Below the pieces are notes generated by a model. The model was given only the letters and a program-made list of their open reading frames with translations, did no database searches and had not been told where the DNA came from. Shown piece by piece: positions 56,431 through 64,000 of a DNA stretch of 64,000 bases. The DNA lies in the NCBI RefSeq assembly GCF_014647315.1, contig NZ_BMOY01000008.1, forward strand, positions 1-64,000, read 5' to 3'. This DNA is from Paenalicyclobacillus cellulosilyticus. Lineage in GTDB: Bacteria > Bacillota > Bacilli > Alicyclobacillales > Alicyclobacillaceae. Every line of letters starts with the position of its first letter. Position 1 is the first letter of the stretch. Both the position numbers and the translations under genes were made by a program.

Positions 56431-59400
56431 TCAGTCTCCCACGCCGCGCAACTCCAGGTTCAGGCTCAGCTTTTCGCCCGTATCCTCGTCGTCCTCGCTC
56501 TCTCTCATGACAATCTCCTGTTCGTCTTCGCTGAGGATCTTCACGTCCATGCCCAAGCTCTGCAATTCCTTGATCAGCACCTTGAAGGACTCCGGCACAC
56601 CCGGCTCCGGCACGTTCTCGCCCTTGACAATCGCTTCGTACGTCTTCACGCGGCCCACGACGTCGTCCGACTTGACGGTGAGGATCTCCTGCAGGGTGTA
56701 CGCCGCACCGTACGCCTCGAGCGCCCACACCTCCATCTCGCCGAACCGCTGACCGCCGAACTGGGCCTTGCCGCCGAGCGGCTGCTGGGTGACCAGGGAG
56801 TACGGACCGGTGGAACGGGCGTGGATCTTGTCGTCGACCAGGTGGGCCAGTTTCATCATGTACACGTAACCCACCGTCACCCGGTTGTCGAACGGCTCCC
56901 CGGTGCGCCCGTCAAACAACTGCTGCTTGCCGTCGCGCGGCAGGCCGGCTTCCTCCAAGGTATCGAACACGTCCTCCGCCCGCGCCCCGTCGAACACCGG
57001 CGTCGCGATGTGGATGCCGAGCGCCTTGGCGGCCATGCCGAGATGCGTCTCCAACACCTGCCCGATGTTCATGCGGGACGGCACGCCCAGCGGGTTGAGG
57101 ACAATCTCCACCGGTGTCCCGTCGGCCAAGAACGGCATGTCTTCCTCCGGCAGGATGCGGGCCACGACACCCTTGTTCCCGTGGCGGCCGGCCATCTTGT
57201 CGCCTTCCGAGATCTTGCGCTTCTGGGCCACGTACACCCGCACCAGCTGGTTGACGCCCGCCGGCAACTCGTCCCCGTTCTCGCGCGTGAACACCTTCAC
57301 GTCCACCACGATGCCCGATCCGCCGTGCGGCACGCGCAGCGAGGTGTCGCGCACCTCCCGCGCCTTCTCCCCGAAGATGGCGTGCAGCAACCGCTCCTCG
57401 GCCGTCAGCTCCGTGACGCCTTTCGGGGTCACCTTGCCGACGAGGATATCGCCCGCCCGGATTTCCGCGCCGATGCGGATGATGCCGCGCTCATCCAGGT
57501 TTTTGAGCGCATCCTCACCGACGTTCGGGATGTCGCGCGTGATCTCCTCGGGTCCGAGCTTGGTGTCGCGCGCCTCCACCTCGTACTCCTCGATGTGGAT
57601 GGAGGTATAGATGTCCTCCTTCACGACCTTCTCGGAGAGGAGGATGGCGTCCTCGTAGTTGTAACCCTCCCATGTCATGAACGCGACGAGCACGTTGCGG
57701 CCCAGCGCCAGCTCGCCGTGGTCCGTCGCCGGGCCGTCGGCGATGATGTCGCCCGCCTTGACAAACTGTCCTTCACGGACGATGGGACGCTGGTTGATGC
57801 ACGTGTTCTGGTTGGAGCGGGCGAATTTGAGCAGCTTGTATTTATCGAGATCGCCCTTGACCTCTTTGCCATCGACATAGGAGACACTCCGCACCCAGAT
57901 CTCGCGCGCGGTCACCCGCTCGACAATCCCGTCGCGCCGCGCCACCACGCATACACCCGAGTCTTTGGCCGCCTGGTGCTCCATGCCCGTGCCGACCAAG
58001 GGCGCCTCGGTGACAAGGAGAGGCACGGCCTGACGCTGCATGTTCGAACCCATCAAGGCACGGTTCGCGTCATCGTTCTCGAGGAACGGGATGAGCGCCG
58101 TCGCCACCGAGACAACCTGCTTCGGGGAGACGTCCATGTAATCGACGCGATCGCGCGGGACGGTGAGGATGTCGCCCCGGTAGCGGGCGAACACCTCTTC
58201 CTCGGCGAAGCGCCCGTCTTCCGTCAGCGGTGCGTTCGCCTGCGCCACGACGTAGTTTTCTTCCTCATCGGCCGTTAAGTAGTCGATTTGTTCCGTCACC
58301 CGCCCGGTGTCGGGATCGACCCGGCGGTACGGCGTTTCGATGAAGCCGTACTCGTTCACGCGGGCGTACGTGGACAGCGAGTTGATGAGCCCGATGTTCG
58401 GGCCTTCCGGCGTCTCGATGGGGCACATCCGCCCATAGTGAGAGTAGTGGACGTCACGCACTTCAAAGCCGGCGCGCTCCCGCGTCAAGCCGCCGGGACC
58501 CAGCGCCGAAAGGCGGCGCTTGTGCGTCAGCTCGGCCAACGGGTTGGTTTGGTCCATAAACTGCGACAGCTGGCTCGAGCCGAAAAACTCTTTGATAGCG
58601 GCGATGACCGGCCGGATGTTGATGAGCGCTTGCGGCGTGAGCGCGTTGGCGTCCTGAATGGACATCCGCTCGCGGACCACGCGCTCCATGCGCGACAAGC
58701 CGATGCGGAACTGGTTTTGCAACAACTCGCCGACGGAACGCAACCGCCGGTTGCCCAGGTGGTCAATGTCATCCGTCGAACCCACACCGTGCAGCAGGTT
58801 GAAAAAGTAGCTGACGGCCGCGATGATATCCGCCGGCAGGATGTGCTTCACGTTGCGGTCAATCGACCCGTTGCCGATGACGTGCAGGACGCGGCCGTCT
58901 TCGTTCGGGCTGAAGATCTTGACCATCTGAACCTCGATGCCGTCCTGCCCGTCGACAAGCCCCGGGGTGCCGCGCAAGCGCACCCGGCCGACGTTGCCCT
59001 CAAGGTAGGGCGTGATCTTGTCGAGCAGGCGCCGGTCGATGACCTGCCCCGCCTCCGCGATGACCTCGCCCGTGTCGGCATCGATCAACGACTCGGCCAG
59101 GCGTTGGTTGAGGAGGCGGTTTTTCAGGTGCAGTTTTTTATTGATCTTGTACCGGCCCACCGCCGCGAGGTCGTAGCGGCGGGGATCGAAGAAGCGTGAG
59201 GTCAACAGAGCCCGTGCGTTCTCCAGCGTGGGCGGTTCGCCCGGGCGCAGGCGTTCGTAGATCTCCACCAGCGCGCGTTCCGTCGAGTCCGTGGTATCCT
59301 TGTCCAACGTGTTGCGCAGGTACTCGTCCTCGCCGAACAGGCTGATGATCTCCTGGTCGGACGACAATCCGAGCGCCCGCAACAGCACGGTGATGGGCAG

Positions 59401-59964
59401 CTTCCGGGTGCGGTCAATCCGCACGTAGACGATGTCCTTGGCGTCCGTCTCAAACTCCAGCCAGGCGCCGCGGTTGGGGATCACGGTGGCCGCGTACGTG
59501 CGCTTGCCGTTCTTATCCACCTTGCTGCTGTAATAGACGCTGGGCGAGCGCACGAGCTGGCTGACGATGACGCGCTCCGCGCCGTTGATGATGAAGGTGC
59601 CGGTCTCGGTCATGAGCGGGAAATCGCCCATGAACACTTCCTGTTCCTTGACCTCGCCGGTTTCCTTGTTCAGCAAGCGCACCTTGACGCGCAGCGGCGC
59701 GGCATAGGTCACGTCGCGCTCCTTGGCTTCTTCCACGGTGTACTTGGGTTCGCCGAGGCTGTAATCGATGAACTCGAGCACAAGGTTGCCGGTGAAATCC
59801 GTGATGGGCGAGATGTCTTGAAACATCTCCCGCAGGCCTTCGCGCAGGAACCACTCGTAGGACTTTTGCTGAATCTCAATCAGATTCGGCAGGTCCAGCA
59901 CTTCGCGGATGCGCGCGTAGGAGCGGCGTTGCCGCCACCCGTAATTCACCATGTGTCCCCGCAA
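56431..59964 (-). CDS. rpoB: DNA-directed RNA polymerase beta subunit
   Basis: Beta subunit, 1177 residues. The rifampicin region [20 protein letters not shown] is wild type and [34 protein letters not shown] are near the C-terminus. The start is taken as TTG 59964: [18 protein letters not shown] aligns with the B. subtilis N-terminus and GAGGGGTGA is well spaced; ATG 59952 is the alternative. A leader of about 190 nt carries an attenuator-like terminator. Confidence 0.98.
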   Translation of the reverse strand: MRGHMVNYGWRQRRSYARIREVLDLPNLIEIQQKSYEWFLREGLREMFQDISPITDFTGNLVLEFIDYSLGEPKYTVEEAKERDVTYAAPLRVKVRLLNKETGEVKEQEVFMGDFPLMTETGTFIINGAERVIVSQLVRSPSVYYSSKVDKNGKRTYAATVIPNRGAWLEFETDAKDIVYVRIDRTRKLPITVLLRALGLSSDQEIISLFGEDEYLRNTLDKDTTDSTERALVEIYERLRPGEPPTLENARALLTSRFFDPRRYDLAAVGRYKINKKLHLKNRLLNQRLAESLIDADTGEVIAEAGQVIDRRLLDKITPYLEGNVGRVRLRGTPGLVDGQDGIEVQMVKIFSPNEDGRVLHVIGNGSIDRNVKHILPADIIAAVSYFFNLLHGVGSTDDIDHLGNRRLRSVGELLQNQFRIGLSRMERVVRERMSIQDANALTPQALINIRPVIAAIKEFFGSSQLSQFMDQTNPLAELTHKRRLSALGPGGLTRERAGFEVRDVHYSHYGRMCPIETPEGPNIGLINSLSTYARVNEYGFIETPYRRVDPDTGRVTEQIDYLTADEEENYVVAQANAPLTEDGRFAEEEVFARYRGDILTVPRDRVDYMDVSPKQVVSVATALIPFLENDDANRALMGSNMQRQAVPLLVTEAPLVGTGMEHQAAKDSGVCVVARRDGIVERVTAREIWVRSVSYVDGKEVKGDLDKYKLLKFARSNQNTCINQRPIVREGQFVKAGDIIADGPATDHGELALGRNVLVAFMTWEGYNYEDAILLSEKVVKEDIYTSIHIEEYEVEARDTKLGPEEITRDIPNVGEDALKNLDERGIIRIGAEIRAGDILVGKVTPKGVTELTAEERLLHAIFGEKAREVRDTSLRVPHGGSGIVVDVKVFTRENGDELPAGVNQLVRVYVAQKRKISEGDKMAGRHGNKGVVARILPEEDMPFLADGTPVEIVLNPLGVPSRMNIGQVLETHLGMAAKALGIHIATPVFDGARAEDVFDTLEEAGLPRDGKQQLFDGRTGEPFDNRVTVGYVYMMKLAHLVDDKIHARSTGPYSLVTQQPLGGKAQFGGQRFGEMEVWALEAYGAAYTLQEILTVKSDDVVGRVKTYEAIVKGENVPEPGVPESFKVLIKELQSLGMDVKILSEDEQEIVMRESEDDEDTGEKLSLNLELRGVGD

Positions 59965-60027
59965 AACCGTCACCCCTCATGCCGAAGTCGATTGCGTCAC
60001 GGGCAGACAAATTGCGAAACGGGCAGA

Positions 60028-60063
60028 GAAAAAATAAAATGGGGTTGTCGGAAACCACATTTT
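60028..60063 (-). terminator. attenuator-like terminator in the rpoB leader
   Basis: Minus strand AAAATG-T-GGTT pairs with AACC-C-CATTTT (6+4 bp with one mismatch) and is followed by ATTTTTTC. It sits between the rpoB promoter and start, so some transcripts may stop before rpoB. Confidence 0.6.
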
Positions 60064-60161
60064 GCACAGAGGACCGCAGTATTCAGCGATTACCAGACGG
60101 GGAAGGTTTTATTCATCACCACCGGGGAAACGTACACTCCTCGACAGTTATGCATTATAAG

Positions 60162-60190
60162 ACTATACCACAGGAACTCGGCCGCGTCAA
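60162..60190 (-). promoter_or_regulatory. promoter of rpoBC
   Basis: TTGACG (60185-60190), 17-bp spacer and TATAGT (60162-60167) on the minus strand, between the rsmC remnant and rpoB. Predicted start near 60155. Confidence 0.8.
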
Positions 60191-60204
60191 ACACACCCCT
60201 CGTG

Positions 60205-60806
60205 TCAACCGCCATTGGCCCGGATGCAGCGAAAGACATGGTAGCCCGCGTCTCTCGCCACGGTCTCCACGCTGGCAAATTGTTGCTCCAGATAGGCTTT
60301 GGCGCTGGGGGCGCCTTGCTTTTTCTGTATGACGACCCAGAGCGCTCCGCCAGGCACCAGGTGATGACGCGATTCGGTGAACAGGCGCCACACCACAGCC
60401 TTGCCGGCACGGACAGGCGGGTTGAGGAGGATGGCATCCGCCGCCAGGTCAGGGACTGCGGCAAAGCCGTCGCTCACGAACACCTCGGCCCGCCCGCCGA
60501 GGCACTGAACATTCTCGCGTGCCAACGCGACCGCCCGCTCATTGACATCGAGCAGAACCCAGCGCGTCCGCGGATACACGGTGCCCAGCAAGCCACAGGG
60601 CCATAGCCGCAGCCGAGATCGACACACAAGCCTGTCGCAGGCAACTCGGCAGCTTCCACAAGCAGCCGCGTCCCAAAGTCCAGCCTGCGTTTCGCGAACA
60701 CCCCGGCATCCGTCCACAACCGCACTGCGACACCCCGCGCCGACACCTCCATCACATTTCGGTCGTGGCCGGACTGTGGTCGATGAACATAATAGTGCTC
60801 CGACAT
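60205..60806 (-). pseudogene. rsmC: RsmC-like 16S rRNA methyltransferase (YbxB), frameshifted
   Basis: Reads as class I SAM methyltransferase in two frames. Frame 1 from ATG 60806 gives SEHYYVHRPQSG, RRLDFGTRLLVEAAE and the SAM motif VDLGCGYGPVA; then it goes off. Frame 2 resumes with LLGTVYPRTRWVLLDVNERA, AILLNPPVRAGKAV (catalytic NPP) and IQKKQGAPSAKAYLEQ to 60205. Joining them needs one extra base near 60588-60595, and the result is 200 residues, the YbxB length. GGGGGAG precedes the start. It is either a true recent pseudogene or a sequencing/assembly error; both halves are otherwise well conserved. Location between rplL and rpoB is normal for bacilli. Confidence 0.85.
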
Positions 60807-60963
60807 GGGCGACTCCCCCTTCCGCAGGCGAGCGGATGTCCTCCCCCGCCGCGCAGGTCACGAAAACAGGAAGCACCCTGCACGGGGTGACGCCGCCCCG
60901 CCAGGATGCCTCGTTTAACCGCGGCTTGCATTGCCCGCCACCGTCGCCGGGATGGCCGGGAGC

Positions 60964-61338
60964 TTACTTGATCTCGACCGTTGCACCCGCCTCGGTGAGC
61001 TTCGCCTTGATGGCCTCCGCCTCTTCCTTCGAAACCTTCTCCTTGACCGGCTTCGGCGCGCCGTCCACCAGGTCCTTGGCCTCCTTCAAGCCGAGGCCCG
61101 TGATCTCGCGCACCACCTTGATGACGTTGATCTTCGACGCACCCGCATTGGTCAGGATGACGTCGAACTCGGTCTGCTCGACCACTTCTTCCGCCGCACC
61201 GCCGGCCGCTGCGCCGCCGACGACCGCCACGGGAGCGGCCGCCGTCACACCGTACTTCTCCTCAATGGCCTTCACCAGTTCATTGAGTTCCAACACCGTC
61301 ATCTTGTCGATGGCTTCCAGGATGTTTTCAATGGTCAC
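60964..61338 (-). CDS. rplL: 50S ribosomal protein L7/L12
   Basis: L7/L12, 124 residues, flexible stalk that recruits GTPase factors. N-terminal dimerisation helix ([20 protein letters not shown]), Ala-rich hinge and C-terminal domain with [20 protein letters not shown]. Follows rplJ by 34 bp. Confidence 0.98.
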   Translation of the reverse strand: MTIENILEAIDKMTVLELNELVKAIEEKYGVTAAAPVAVVGGAAAGGAAEEVVEQTEFDVILTNAGASKINVIKVVREITGLGLKEAKDLVDGAPKPVKEKVSKEEAEAIKAKLTEAGATVEIK

Positions 61339-61372
61339 GGAAAACCCTCCTTCGAATCATGTGGCAATGCCC

Positions 61373-61885
61373 TCACTCGGCTGCCGCCTCCGGCGCGCCT
61401 CCCGCGCGCTGTTCGGCGACCTGCTTGATGGCATACGCGAAGTTGCGGATGGGTGCCTGCAGGACACTGAGCAACATGGCCAGCAACCCGTCGCGGGACG
61501 GCAGGTTCGCCAAATCCGCCACCTGCGCCGCATCGACGATTCGTCCCTCGACGACGCCGCCCTTGATTTCCAACGCCTTGTGATTGCGGGCAAAGTCGTT
61601 GAGAATCTTCGCAGGCGCCACCGGATCGTCATAGCTGAACGCCCACGCCGACGGACCGCTCAGGAACGGTTCAATGCCATCGACCTGCGCTTGTTGTGCC
61701 GCGAGCCGCGTGAGGGTGTTCTTCAACACCTTGAATTCAATGCCGGCTTGGCGCAACTGACGGCGCAGTTCCGTCACCTCCGCGACGTTCAAGCCGCGGT
61801 AGTCGGTGACGATGGCGCTCTTGCTGCGCGAAAACTTGTCCGCAATCTCCCGGACCAACTGCTGTTTCTCCTCACGCACCGCCAA
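61373..61885 (-). CDS. rplJ: 50S ribosomal protein L10
   Basis: L10, 170 residues, base of the stalk. [18 protein letters not shown] and [14 protein letters not shown] are conserved; the C-terminal helix binds L12. The start is TTG 61885 with GGGGGTG upstream. An L10 leader with terminator precedes it and mediates feedback by L10-L12. Confidence 0.97.
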   Translation of the reverse strand: MAVREEKQQLVREIADKFSRSKSAIVTDYRGLNVAEVTELRRQLRQAGIEFKVLKNTLTRLAAQQAQVDGIEPFLSGPSAWAFSYDDPVAPAKILNDFARNHKALEIKGGVVEGRIVDAAQVADLANLPSRDGLLAMLLSVLQAPIRNFAYAIKQVAEQRAGGAPEAAAE

Positions 61886-61965
61886 CTTGTGTCACACCCC
61901 CCATCCGTCGCCATCCTACCAGGCGATCTGTGAAGACGAAGCCGCAGACGGCGCGCCGTCGCATG

Positions 61966-62082
61966 AAAAAGGGCCGCGCCCATGCAGAGGGCGCGACCCG
62001 GCCACATATCGTCGCGTGTCGCGAACCTCGGCAGGCGGTGACTCACCATTATCCGGTACGCCGGACCTGCTGTCTACGGTTC
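61966..62082 (-). promoter_or_regulatory. ribosomal protein L10 leader with attenuator
   Basis: Minus-strand leader contains the L10-leader signature ACCGTAGACAGCAGG (62065-62079), GGTGAGTCACC and CCTGCCGAGG (62026-62035). A terminator follows: GGGTCGCGCCC/GGGCGCGGCCC (61971-61999) and TTTTT (61966-61970). In Firmicutes this RNA binds the L10-L12 complex and controls rplJL. Confidence 0.9.
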
Positions 62083-62101
62083 ATCTTCATACCGCTCTAT
62101 A

Positions 62102-62131
62102 GCTATACCACATACCGACCGGCCGAATCAA
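62102..62131 (-). promoter_or_regulatory. promoter of rplJ-rplL
   Basis: TTGATT (62126-62131), 18-bp spacer and TATAGC (62102-62107), minus strand, between rplA and the L10 leader. Confidence 0.65.
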
Positions 62132-62163
62132 CCCGCCGGACGCCTCTCTTCGCCGACAGCCCG

Positions 62164-62868
62164 TCACTGTCCGACAGCCAACGCGCGCAACGGATTGATC
62201 TTAATGCCCGGGCCCATCGTGCTGCTGATGGTGACGTTTCGAATGTATTGACCCTTGGCCGCCGCCGGTTTTGCCTTTTGAATGGCATCCATCAGGGTGA
62301 CGTAGTTTTCAAGCAGCTTCTCGGTATCGAACGACACCTTGCCGATGGGCGCATGCACATTGCCTTGCTTGTCGACGCGGTACTCAATCTTACCCGCCTT
62401 GATCTCCTGCACCGCACGCGCCACCTCGAACGTGACGGTGCCGGTCTTCGGGTTCGGCATCAGGCCCTTCGGGCCGAGGATGCGGCCCAAGCGGCCGACG
62501 CTGCCCATCATGTCCGGCGTCGCGACCACGACGTCGAAGTCGAACCAACCTTGCTGGACCTTTTGAATCAGGTCTTCATCCCCGACGTAATCCGCACCGG
62601 CCGCTTCGGCTTCCTTCGCCTTCTCACCCTTGGCGAACACGAGCACACGCGCGGTCTTGCCCGTACCGTGAGGGAGGACGACCGCGCCACGCACTTGCTG
62701 GTCCTGCCGCTTGGGATCGATGCCGAGACGCACCGCCACCTCCACCGTTTCGTCGAACTTGGCGGTCGCGGTCTGCTTCAGCAGTTCAAACGCCTCGCGC
62801 GGGTCGTACGCCTTCGTCTTGTCGATCAGCTTTGCCGCTTCAATCAACCGTTTGGAACGATACGCCAT
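62164..62868 (-). CDS. rplA: 50S ribosomal protein L1
   Basis: L1, 234 residues, mobile stalk at the E site; it often represses its own operon. [20 protein letters not shown] and [20 protein letters not shown] are conserved. Start 62868 has GGAGGTGTGCAGT upstream. Confidence 0.98.
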   Translation of the reverse strand: MAYRSKRLIEAAKLIDKTKAYDPREAFELLKQTATAKFDETVEVAVRLGIDPKRQDQQVRGAVVLPHGTGKTARVLVFAKGEKAKEAEAAGADYVGDEDLIQKVQQGWFDFDVVVATPDMMGSVGRLGRILGPKGLMPNPKTGTVTFEVARAVQEIKAGKIEYRVDKQGNVHAPIGKVSFDTEKLLENYVTLMDAIQKAKPAAAKGQYIRNVTISSTMGPGIKINPLRALAVGQ

Positions 62869-62973
62869 ACTGCACACCTCCTGTGGTCCATGCGGTACAC
62901 AGACCTCCCACATCCGGACCGCTGCAAAGCGAAGCGGTCCGACCAGGGTGCGACAAGCCCGCCACACCCTGAC

Positions 62974-63402
62974 TCAGTCCACCACCTCGATGCCCATGCT
63001 GCGCGCGGTGCCCTCAATCATCCGCATCGCCGCTTCCACGCTCGCCGCGTTCAGATCGGGCATCTTCTGCTCGGCGATGGCGCGCACTTGCGCCCGCGTG
63101 ACGGTCCCGACCTTTTTCCGGTTCGGTTCGGACGAGCCCGTCTCGATGCCCGCCGCCTTTTTCAGCAGGACTGCGGCAGGCGGGGTCTTGAGTTCAAACG
63201 TATACGAGCGATCCTCGTATACGTAAATGACCACCGGGATGATCAGGCCGACCTGGTCGGCTGTACGCGCGTTGAACTCCTTGCAGAACCCCATGATGTT
63301 GCCCACCTGAGCCTGACCGAGTGCCGGTCCGACCGGAGGTGCAGGGGTCGCCTTTCCTGCCGGAATCTGCAGTTTCACCACTTTGACGACTTTCTTGGGC
63401 AA
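62974..63402 (-). CDS. rplK: 50S ribosomal protein L11
   Basis: L11, 142 residues, in the GTPase-associated centre; target site region of thiostrepton. [20 protein letters not shown] and [20 protein letters not shown] are typical. The start is TTG 63402 with GAGGAGGTGG upstream; the open frame upstream is leader. Confidence 0.98.
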   Translation of the reverse strand: MPKKVVKVVKLQIPAGKATPAPPVGPALGQAQVGNIMGFCKEFNARTADQVGLIIPVVIYVYEDRSYTFELKTPPAAVLLKKAAGIETGSSEPNRKKVGTVTRAQVRAIAEQKMPDLNAASVEAAMRMIEGTARSMGIEVVD

Positions 63403-63513
63403 AACGTCCACCTCCTCTGCGCGAGCGACGCACCAACCGGTGCTGCAGACGCCCGCTGTCGTGGTCTGCGGGTCATGCACCCTCCCACAGGACGGGCGGG
63501 TTGAGCCCATCCG

Positions 63514-63537
63514 GGGCACGGCATGCGCGCCGTGCCC
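63514..63537. other. 9-bp hairpin in the nusG-rplK gap
   Basis: GGGCACGGC (63514-63522) pairs with GCCGTGCCC (63529-63537) in the 260-bp gap. No U-tract follows, so it is more likely leader structure (possible L1/L11 regulation) than a terminator. No clear promoter is visible in this gap. Confidence 0.35.
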
Positions 63538-63662
63538 AGCATCTATCAAAGAGCGGAGGCATCCAAAGCGACCGGCGGCCGGCCCGGACCATCCGCTCAC
63601 AGAAACGGCCTGCGCATGCAGACCGGTCCTGCCCGAAAATCCTTGCCCGCTTCCGCAGAGAC

Positions 63663-64000
63663 TTACGCCAACTTCTCCACCTGGGCGAAATCCAGCTCCA
63701 GCGGTGTCTCCCGGCCGAACATGGATACCAGGACGCGAAGCTTTTGCTGATCCTCGTGGATCTCCTCCACGGTCCCAATCATGTCGGCAAACGGGCCTTC
63801 ACAGATGCGCACGACTTCTCCCACCGAGAAGTCGACGCGCGTTTTCACCTCATCCGAACCCATCTTGCGCAGGATGGCGCGCACTTCGTGCGGCAGCAGG
63901 GGCACAGGTCTTGTGCTGCCGCCGGGAGCACCGACAAACCCGGTCACCCCCGGGGTGTTGCGGACCAGGTACCAGGAGTCGTCGGTCATGATCATCTCGA
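63663..64000 (-). CDS. nusG: transcription termination/antitermination factor NusG, C-terminal part
   Basis: Partial gene; the 5' end lies beyond the window. The visible 112 codons cover the end of the NGN domain ([19 protein letters not shown]) and the KOW domain ([20 protein letters not shown]), ending VEKLA. NusG binds RNA polymerase and affects pausing and Rho-dependent termination. Upstream of rplK as in most bacteria. Confidence 0.95.
   Translation of the reverse strand, partial: EMIMTDDSWYLVRNTPGVTGFVGAPGGSTRPVPLLPHEVRAILRKMGSDEVKTRVDFSVGEVVRICEGPFADMIGTVEEIHEDQQKLRVLVSMFGRETPLELDFAQVEKLA

Noticed and set aside
52566-56510. A 1314-codon open frame on the plus strand opposite rpoC
   Set aside because: It is antisense to a fully conserved rpoC; GC-rich codon bias leaves the opposite frame open. 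No protein family features.
56221-58278. Long plus-strand frame opposite rpoB, and similar frames at 18021-20090 and 9925-12864
   Set aside because: Shadows of rpoB, glmS and dabA; compositions rich in Arg/His/Pro and no recognisable domains.

Overview
This is a 64 kb stretch of a GC-rich endospore-forming Bacillota chromosome. Signs of Bacilli are the nusG-rplKA-rplJL-rsmC-rpoBC-(L7Ae)-rpsLG-fusA-tuf-S10-spc-alpha gene order, a zinc-type S14, a Firmicutes L10 leader, a glmS ribozyme, the cdaA-cdaR-glmM-glmS block and the spore cluster cwlD-salA-gerD-kbaA-pdaB. rpsD sits inside the alpha operon, unlike Bacillus subtilis, and base composition is high GC. An Alicyclobacillaceae-like or related deep Bacilli lineage is my inference; genus cannot be decided from this sequence. 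No rRNA or tRNA genes were seen.

Layout. 1-9.9 kb is accessory: a 5'-truncated peptide deformylase with a long C-terminal tail, a gene-poor stretch with a possible structured transcript, an SDR oxidoreductase, a small CRISPR array without cas genes, an MBL-fold hydrolase, a HelD-like RNA polymerase recycling helicase, a possible small RNA, a YwmB-like protein, a CDF zinc exporter and a GH5 glycosidase. 10.0-15.2 kb holds a DUF2294-dabB-dabA operon (inorganic carbon uptake). Its internal leader carries two tandem copies of a hairpin element followed by an intrinsic terminator, and this is the most interesting non-coding object in the window. 15.3-17.9 kb has a GNAT acetyltransferase, a VapBC toxin-antitoxin pair with a palindromic operator, and an NlpC/P60 lipoprotein.

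17.9-23.1 kb (minus strand) is the amino-sugar and c-di-AMP module: cdaA and cdaR (c-di-AMP synthesis and its regulator), glmM, then glmS preceded by a glmS ribozyme. 23.2-29.9 kb holds a GDSL hydrolase, a SpoIIM-family membrane protein and the sporulation/germination genes pdaB, kbaA, gerD, salA/mrp and cwlD, with an unknown lipoprotein between salA and cwlD.

29.9-64 kb is one long minus-strand run of translation and transcription genes from rpsI back to nusG (5' end outside the window). I found good sigma-A type promoters before rplM, rpsJ, rpsL, the L7Ae gene, rpoB and rplJ, plus attenuator-like terminators in the rplJ and rpoB leaders. Compared with B. subtilis, map (methionine aminopeptidase) is absent between adk and infA, and the ECF transporter genes are absent between rplQ and truA. 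rsmC (ybxB) appears broken by a one-base deletion.
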